A DNA stretch of 64,000 nt from Rhytidiadelphus loreus. Taxonomy: Eukaryota; Streptophyta; Bryopsida; Hypnales; Hylocomiaceae. The stretch spans positions 36,468,863 to 36,532,862 of the forward strand of contig OX344761.1 of NCBI GenBank assembly GCA_947034895.1, read 5' to 3'. Position numbers and translations under genes: made by a program. The notes beneath the pieces were generated by a model that was given only the letters and a program-made list of their open reading frames with translations, searched no databases and was not told the origin of the DNA. Shown here piece after piece: positions 58,323-64,000 of this stretch (positions within the stretch are counted from its first letter, which is position 1; every line of letters begins with the position of its first letter).

Positions 58323-61300
58323 TGTGAGTGTTTCTAACTCCACCCTTAAATCAGAAAGTTGCACATAGGTTCTAGCGGCATAAGTTAGTAAATTGTAGGG
58401 GTGAAATGTAAACGTACTGTTCTTTGGCCTTCCAAGCAATGGACACTTTGTTTGTTATGGTAATAATTGAATTCTATCTGCTTCAGAGCAATCTAAAAGT
58501 TAAAAGGTTCAAGACCTTGATGAGTAAGTAAAAACTAATCTAATGTAAAATTCTATCTAAGCTAATGTGTAGAATGCACTTTGCCCTTTCCAGAATAGTG
58601 AAGCAAGTTGAATTCTGATGTTCCTACTAAAAGATATTGATGGATGAAATTCGTCCCTAATTCTATCCTAAAAACTTCATCCGTCAACTAAAAATAGCAA
58701 AATAATGTAAAATAAATCTAAATTTCAAGGTTGAAAGGTTAATTAAGTTAACTAATGGAATTTTAAGAGAAAACCTAATTTTGACCTATTTTTAGATTTT
58801 TCATCCAAATTTAGGCTAAACTTCATCCATCCTTTATTCCTTTAAAATTAAAGTAATTCTAAAGTAAAAGTTGGTTTTGGAATCTTCAAAAGATTCTCTA
58901 AATGATTCTAGTCTCAAAAGATTCTTTAATTATTCTTTAAAATTATTCCTAATTGTTCCTTTATTAATCTTAATTCTAAGTTATAATTCTAAAATAGTAG
59001 TTTTGGGATTCTTTATTATTTTTATGAAGAAAGTGATAAATTACCTTTCTATCAAGGTAAAAAGTAAGAATTTAGGACTTCTAGGTGGAAACTTGTGAAT
59101 GGATGAAAATTCCTCTTAGTTGGATGGAATTTGTTCCTTCAATAATTTTAAAGAGAATAAGGGGATAAATTAGGTTTTAACTTTCCACTATTTTAATCTT
59201 CCTCTAATTCCTAAATTAAGTTTGATTCCTTTTGAAATTCTTTTGGATGAAATTACTATTTCATTTTCCAAATTAATTCAAAGTTAATCTAATTATTACT
59301 TTCACGATTTTCAAAGGTTTTCTAACGATTTTTGAATTCTAACTAACTATCGGATTCATAATTGTTAATTTTGTTAGTTTAAGTTTTCCAAATCTAATTT
59401 TTAAAGAATGAAAGCAAAAGAAAAGAGAAAAGACAAGTTTTGAAATTCATACCTCGGTATCGAGAATGTCGGTGGATCCGTCATCGCAAAATACCATCAT
59501 GATTGTATCCACAAAGTCCTCCATTATCTTTCATGAATTCGCCAAATTATAGTGAGTTTTTGATTAATTGTTTGTTGAATTGTCGTCCTAAACCTATCTA
59601 AAAAGTCCAATTTTGTTAGTTTTGTTAATAATTTTGTGAAGAGTTTCTTTTGTAAATTAGTTGATTCATTTAAATTTTCTAATTCTAATGAATAGTGATT
59701 TTATTCTTTTGTCAATTGTTTAATAGTTTTTAGTTTAATATTCCAAAGATATTAGTTGTTCTTTGTTTTTATCTATTTGGCTTATTAGCCTAATAAAACA
59801 AAACTCTAAACAACAATTTTGGCCACCTAATACAATTGGAATCCTAATTAATAACTACCAAACAATGAAGTGAATAGTAAATAGAATAAAATCTAAAAAA
59901 AACAAAGCCAAGTTGAATAGTAAGATTATTTTTAAACGAATTTTTTAATATATCATTCTTCACGTGTGGCAATTACTTCTATTCCATTCTCTATTAGTTC
60001 TCCTCTTCCCCTAAGTGTCTTCTTATTTAGTTTTGCAAAAGTTGGGAGAGATGTGTGTTACTTGTAGACATGTGAAGAATAGATGAGAGGACTTCGAATT
60101 GAAATTTAGTGTTCAAAGTTTTAGTTGGAAACTTATAATTTTGGTTGTAGCGAAAACAACTGCCAACCATGAATGATTTTCAATTTTTCAAGTTCTGTAA
60201 CCAATGTGAGAGGCACTTACTGTCTGAATGATAGATCGTTATGTTTGCTTCTGAACTTCTGGACTCCCTGTCCTCCTTTCTTCAGCCTGTTGCCGACCGA
60301 TTTTCCTTCTGACTGCCACGTGTCATGCTCTGATTGGGCGCCTTACAGCCTCGTCCGTCCTTCTTCCATCGTCGTCTGTCCTCCGTCCCCGTCCGTTCCA
60401 GCGTTCCCGCGTCCGTTCCCAGAGTTCCCGCATTCGTCTAGCGTTCCCTCGTTCCCCCCGCGTTCCCGCGTCCCCGGTCAATCTGTCCCGTTGGCCTGGT
60501 TCTCACGGCTAGTCTGAATTCCGTCGGTCTAGTCCTTATGACCTGGTTCTCACGACTGGTCTAGATTCCGTCGGGCTGGTCTGAATTCCTTATACAATCT
60601 GATTTTTTTGGTTATTCTCAAGATCACACACGCTTTTTCTTTAGAAATAATAACTAACAAGAAAAGAAAACAACAACATGGGAAATGATTTTTAAAACAA
60701 GAATTATGTTAACTAAATTTAAGGAACTTCGAAATAAAGGTAAAACACATCAATCTAACACAGAAACAACCAAAACATTTGGGAGGACCAACACCTCTAC
60801 TACTTGCACAAGCGGAAGAGAAAGGATTCAAGGACTCTTTGGTCTTTAAATAAGTTTCAAAGAATATTATTCCTTTGATTCTTATTAAAGTCAAAGCTTC
60901 GCCTTGCGGGGGATAATTCCAAGTTTAAATGGTCTCTCAAAGGTAAATTTTTAATTTAAAAGTCAAAGCTTTGCCTTATGGGGACCATCCTAGGCAGCAC
61001 GAATGGATTAAGGTTTTAGAAATTCTAAACACCCGTTTCCAGGGTTTTTTTAAAAGTCAAAGCTCCGCCATGTGGGAGCAACCCCAAGAAATAAATGTCA
61101 AATCAAAGTTTCAAGTACCCGTTTCCAGGTTTCAAAGTCAAAGCTCCATTGTGCGGGAGCAATCCCAGGAATAACCAGTATCCAAGGACCCAAACTAGTA
61201 TTTTGAAAACTTAATTCTTAAAGGAAGTACACATGACAGTGTTTAACTGAACATTAAAAACTAATTTCCAAAATTCCAAACAAAGTTCTAAGTTTAATCA

Positions 61301-63424
61301 CCAAAGGAAGTACATATGACAGTGTTTAATTGAACATTAGCAATTATTCAAACCAAACACCCGTTATACAACGAGTTTTGGCACGGGGTGATGCTCAAAA
61401 CCTTTTGGCAAAGTCTAGCCTTGCCACTTTAAAGTTTTAAGTTCACAATCTAGTATCAATTGGCACAAATAGTTAGTTACTATCCAAGAGAACAATAAAA
61501 TCAAATTAGAGTTTGGGAACTACTTCCACAACTCCCAAAATATCAAAATTTTGGGGCTTGAAGCCTCCAAATTCAAGAAAGAAGTTAGTTAACACAAACA
61601 ACACTAGAGTTAGGGGATTTCCCTCCACCTAAACTTTTTGAAAAGCAAAGTTTTGGGGCTTGAAGCTTCCAAATTCAAACAAGAAAAGAAAAGAAAGCTT
61701 TGAAAAGGCCCTCCGGACCTTCAAAGTACAAGAGAATAGAAGAAAATAGAAGAAAATAGCCAAAACTTGGTTTAAAAAGTGCTCCGACAAGTGTTGGTAA
61801 CACGACAAGAGCAACAACAAAAATGAAACAAGAGAATGAGGGCCACGAACAACCTCGAGGAAGGGCCTTATATACTCGCTCCCGGCCCCCCCTGGTAAGT
61901 TGTTTGTAATTATTTTCTTACTTTCAATCTAGATATTTTGCTAAATTACCTAAACGCGTTTTCTAAATAATCTTTGTTTAATGGGAAGGAAGGTTCTCAA
62001 GCGAGTTCCTTCTAGGCCCTAAATGGCCTTGTAATCTTTTCCCAAATCAAATATTAGATTTTCCCAAAGATATTTTGAAAACCTACCTAATTAACTGAGA
62101 TATTTTGCATTTTAATCTAAGGTTAGTTCTAAATTGTCTTTGTTTAGTCCAAAAGATGGCTTCTTACGCAAGACAAGTATCTTGGGCAAATCCAATCTTC
62201 AATTTTACAAAAGATATTTGCAAAATCCACCCAGATTAATCCAAAATTACCTTTTAAAAGTCAAACTAAGGGCTGACCCTCTCTATCTTTTGAGAGACAA
62301 CTAAAAACTAAAAACAAACTGTGCCATCGCGTTTTGAAGACCCCAATTAGCCTTAAGGACCACTTACCCCTACCTCTCCAACCATTTTAAAGCGCAAAAT
62401 TGAGTCACGGTAACTCAGAATAAAAGTTTAAAACCTAACTTTTGGAATTTGCAATTTTTGATAAAACTGTCAATTTTGGGTGGTTTAGAATATTCGTGGG
62501 AGTAAGAATTGACCCTTGAAATGCTCCATTCGGACACTGCTAGCTCTTGGTACGCTAGTCAACCCGCCGCCAAGTTGTAAATTCTTGTAAATTTTGTTGT
62601 CGGTCCTAATTCTGGTACTTGGGAATGTTGGAATGTCTTCAAACTTGACAAAGCTCTTTATTGGCACACAAAACACTATCCTAATTTTTAGTGAGATTTT
62701 ACCGCAACATTGGTAATTTCTAGGAATTTACAAATGCAGTTTTAAGTGGTTGACTTCCCGTGGAGTCATCGTGGAGTTTTGTAAAATCCGGTTTTGGGCA
62801 ATCTTTTAAAAGATGTCCATCAACTAAAGGCAAAACCAAATCTCCAATAAGGATGCTATTTTTAGCAATTCCTTAATAATTTCCACCCATGGAGAAATTA
62901 TTTTTGATATTGGGGGAATCTTGGATGATTCGGCTTCTATTTGACCTCTTAACATGATTTGACCTAAAAAAGCACCTCTCTGTATGTTTCAATCATCATT
63001 TCCTCCATCTTGGTCTGTGAATGAGAGTATTTCTCAAAATTACCTGCAAACAACAAATCTAACTCTTTCGAGTTGGATTTGGACTGACTCTGACTAGACT
63101 TCTAACTTTTAACCAATTTATTACATATATACTTATATGTGTTGTATCACATGAACAAGACATTAGGATTGGTTAACTCTCAAATCTTCACTTCGCTCGG
63201 AATTATTGACTTAACTACTTATTTTCACTACAAAGACCTAAATTTAGTAAAAATGTAACGTCTTACGTGTTTCACGCATTTAAGGCCATTACACACCCCT
63301 TTGATAGAGACTTCTACCAAAATCCACAATAACTGTATTTTTATATGTTTTTTCCTATTTTTCACCCAAAAATTAACTAAAAATTGCGAAAAATAAGTTC
63401 AAAGTGCCAACTTGAGGGCTCACA
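58323..63424 (+). mobile_element. Giant TG..CA element, probable 5.1-kb solo LTR (copy 2)
   Basis: Starts TGTGAGTG and ends GGGCTCACA with the perfect 5-bp duplication GGCAT (58318-58322 and 63425-63429). Collinear with 2391-7497, including the GC-rich block (about 60240-60560) and the TCAAAGC repeats (60891-61150). It lies inside the piggyBac transposase fossil, and the transposase reading resumes at the same codon position on the other side. No gag or pol domain and no internal LTR pair is visible. Open frames up to 114 codons inside follow GC-rich or repeat composition. Confidence 0.75.
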
Positions 63425-63429
63425 GGCAT

Positions 63430-63790
63430 GTACTACCTTGTGGGACAATAAGTTCCCTTGTAGTGAATCATCATTTCATCCACTGTACTAAATTTACCAA
63501 TACTCTAGGCTCTTCAACAATTCTCCCTCATTGCATTCAGTAACCACTTCATCTTATCCCATTTTGTCATACCACAACATTGTCTTATTACTCTCATACC
63601 TTGATGGATTTGTGGCATGTAAGCATTTCGTGAGTAACTGGAATTGGTTTTGAGACATCAACTCAAAAATGGTAGGACCGTGAAAAGTAGAGCCTTTTTT
63701 ATACCAAAAAGACTTCACATTCAGTTGGTGCCTCATACCCATTTATAATATGATGGCCAATAATATTTTCAATTCCATTACAATAAGATT
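63430..63790 (-). pseudogene. piggyBac transposase fossil, N-terminal part
   Basis: The minus-strand frame contains ELKILLAIIL, then (after a stop) HQLNVKSFW, GPTIFELMSQNQFQLLTKCL, and after a frameshift a segment STVDEMMIHYKGTYCPTR followed by YMP at the LTR boundary. These match the order of the N-terminal half of the piggyBac domain, including the DEMM..KG block with the first catalytic Asp region. Upstream sequence is cut by a CACTA-type terminus near 63802 and the window end. Confidence 0.78.
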
Positions 63791-63801
63791 TTGCCAATGC
63801 G

Positions 63802-64000
63802 CACTACTAGAAAATGAGTGACTAGATTGACATAACAATAATAGTTATTTGTTGCCTTTGGCATTGGAATGGCCACTTTGACAATCTTTACAACTGTTTG
63901 TTTATGTGGTTAAAAATGTACAAAGGTACTTGTTGATTTTGGCATTGCATTTTGTTGTACTGAAGGATTGATGACTTATCCTTTTCTATCCCTCTTTGTA
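63802..64000. mobile_element. Possible CACTA-type element end (partial)
   Basis: CACTACTAGAAAA at 63802-63814 matches the usual CACTA (EnSpm) terminus. It occurs exactly where recognisable piggyBac transposase sequence stops. The other end, and therefore a 3-bp duplication, lies outside the window, so this rests on 13 bases. Confidence 0.4.

Overview
This is nuclear DNA of a land plant. It is AT-rich and gene-poor. The genes have GT-AG introns, and most of the window is layered transposable elements. No bacterial, organellar, rRNA, CRISPR or operon features are visible. The kinase style and the TE mix (piggyBac and DUF7869-like remnants) remind me of non-flowering land plants such as bryophytes, lycophytes or ferns, but that placement is a weak inference.

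The real genes form one local cluster. Gene A (13300-16086) and gene C (39831-42565) are near-identical four-exon genes for proteins of about 720 aa: a helical N-terminal region, a complete Ser/Thr or TKL-type kinase domain and a C-terminal jacalin-type lectin domain. Between them, 20021-21432 (B) is a partial copy holding the kinase C-lobe and a full, open lectin module. B is identical by eye to A up to the middle of exon 3 and then diverges. No signal peptide or membrane segment is visible, so these look like cytoplasmic kinase-lectin fusions. The lectin copies differ mainly in loops, which suggests diversification. Flanking sequence typical of these genes recurs at 1.1-2.2, 10.8-11.5, 16.1-17.3, 21.4-22.4, 30.0-30.4, 37.3-38.4 and 42.6-43.4 kb, so the cluster arose by repeated local duplication.

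A second duplication pairs about 22.45-29.04 kb with about 43.41-53.04 kb. The second copy carries three insertions whose empty sites survive in the first: a TTAA-flanked piggyBac-type MITE (47760-48705), a 4-kb TG..CA element (48884-52849) and a 277-bp TA-flanked element (45485-45761). It also holds a small, apparently intact three-exon minus-strand gene of unknown function (44322-45023) that is broken in the first copy.

Other layers are: two TG..CA elements of about 5.1 kb with 5-bp target duplications and no coding domain (2391-7497, 58323-63424), best read as giant solo LTRs; a 6.87-kb hAT-like element with a perfect 8-bp duplication and two internal tandem arrays (30381-37247); and, at 54.6-63.8 kb, a fossil piggyBac transposase on the minus strand. 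The fossil is split by a 5.1-kb LTR element and by a 2.76-kb TG..CA element densely studded with a semi-palindromic motif, GTCNANTNG(AC). A 217-bp CACTA foldback element lies just beyond its 3' end. All similarity statements are by-eye comparisons; no search was run.
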